From assembly GCA_031277075.1 (NCBI GenBank), contig JAISLV010000174.1, positions 1 to 6,568 of the forward strand: a stretch of 6,568 nucleotides of DNA, read 5' to 3'. The stretch's first letter is position 1, and every line of letters starts with the position of its first letter. Positions 6,444 through 6,568 of the stretch are shown here, piece after piece. The position numbers and the translations under genes were made by a program. Under the pieces are notes generated by a model, which saw only the letters and a list, made by a program, of their open reading frames with translations, was not told the origin of the DNA and made no database searches. Source of the stretch: Endomicrobium sp. GTDB lineage: Bacteria; Elusimicrobiota; Endomicrobiia; Endomicrobiales; Endomicrobiaceae.

Positions 6444-6522
6444 CAAATAAAAATTATGCGGCTAAAGGCTTTTCGGCGGAAAACGCGCATTATGTTTCTT
6501 GCCGCCGCTAAACGTCCGCTTT

Positions 6523-6551
6523 TTGTCAAAACCACTTTTTCTTGTTAAAAT
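6523..6551 (+). promoter_or_regulatory. Candidate sigma70-type promoter reading right, out of the window
   Basis: TTGTCA (6523-6528) and TAAAAT (6546-6551) are separated by exactly 17 bases on the plus strand, each matching the consensus at five of six positions. Transcription would start near 6558 and drive a gene beyond the window, divergent from gatA. No equally good promoter for gatA was found on the minus strand in this stretch: a TTGACA at 6529-6524 (minus) has no -10 at proper distance. The two motifs overlap the same bases on opposite strands. Confidence 0.45.
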
Positions 6552-6568
6552 ATATAAGCATTGCGGCT

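Noticed and set aside
6435..6446. Start of gatA at the TTG at 6446 (488 residues).
   Set aside because: The Shine-Dalgarno GGAG would then lie inside the coding region; the ATG at 6434 has ideal spacing and gives the usual GatA N-terminus.
6474..6507. CGGCGG...CCGCCG inverted repeat in the gatA leader as a riboswitch or T-box.
   Set aside because: It is a single six-base stem with a 22-base loop; no T-box sequence, specifier structure or terminator was seen.

Overview
The window is bacterial DNA of moderate G+C. The main content is one minus-strand block of core metabolic genes (gatA, gatB, proB) followed by a secreted MORN-repeat protein. The left ~770 bases are different: an accessory patch with an insertion-sequence edge and an AT-rich cargo gene. 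A gatCAB-type amidotransferase means the organism makes Gln-tRNA and/or Asn-tRNA by the indirect, transamidation route. From overall style (lysine-rich, AT-leaning but GCG-using genes, MORN_2 secreted protein) I would guess an Elusimicrobiota/Endomicrobium-like bacterium, but this is an impression and not a supported assignment.

Layout, left to right. Bases 1-44 hold the first codons of an IS3-type transposase OrfA reading off the left edge; its upstream end lies near 100-125. Bases 147-533 (plus) encode a 128-residue protein with a clear PD-(D/E)XK nuclease motif, resembling the CdiA C-terminal tRNase domain. It is closed by a long, branched Rho-independent terminator at 552-604. A second terminator, at 706-737 on the minus strand, faces it and ends the large minus-strand unit. 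Bases 775-2148 (minus) encode a Sec-exported protein made of about 13 MORN_2-type repeats. Its start overlaps the stop of proB (2145-3236, minus; glutamate 5-kinase with PUA domain) by 4 bases. A 247-base spacer (3237-3483) with palindromes, a repeated hairpin unit and a possible promoter separates proB from gatB (3484-4941). gatA (4980-6434) lies 38 bases upstream of gatB. Bases 6435-6568 hold the gatA leader and a candidate promoter pointing right, out of the window.

How the genes work together. GatA releases ammonia from glutamine, and GatB activates Glu-tRNA(Gln)/Asp-tRNA(Asn) and receives the ammonia; the small GatC partner is not in the window. ProB starts proline synthesis from glutamate, so gatAB and proB share a glutamate theme but are not one pathway; proA is not here. 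The MORN protein is tied to proB by translational overlap, with no obvious metabolic reason. The left patch (IS end plus orphan toxin-like nuclease, about 33% G+C in the lines counted) looks acquired and sits just beyond the operon terminator.

No tRNA, rRNA or CRISPR array was seen. The most interesting element is the orphan CdiA-CT-like nuclease with no visible immunity partner.
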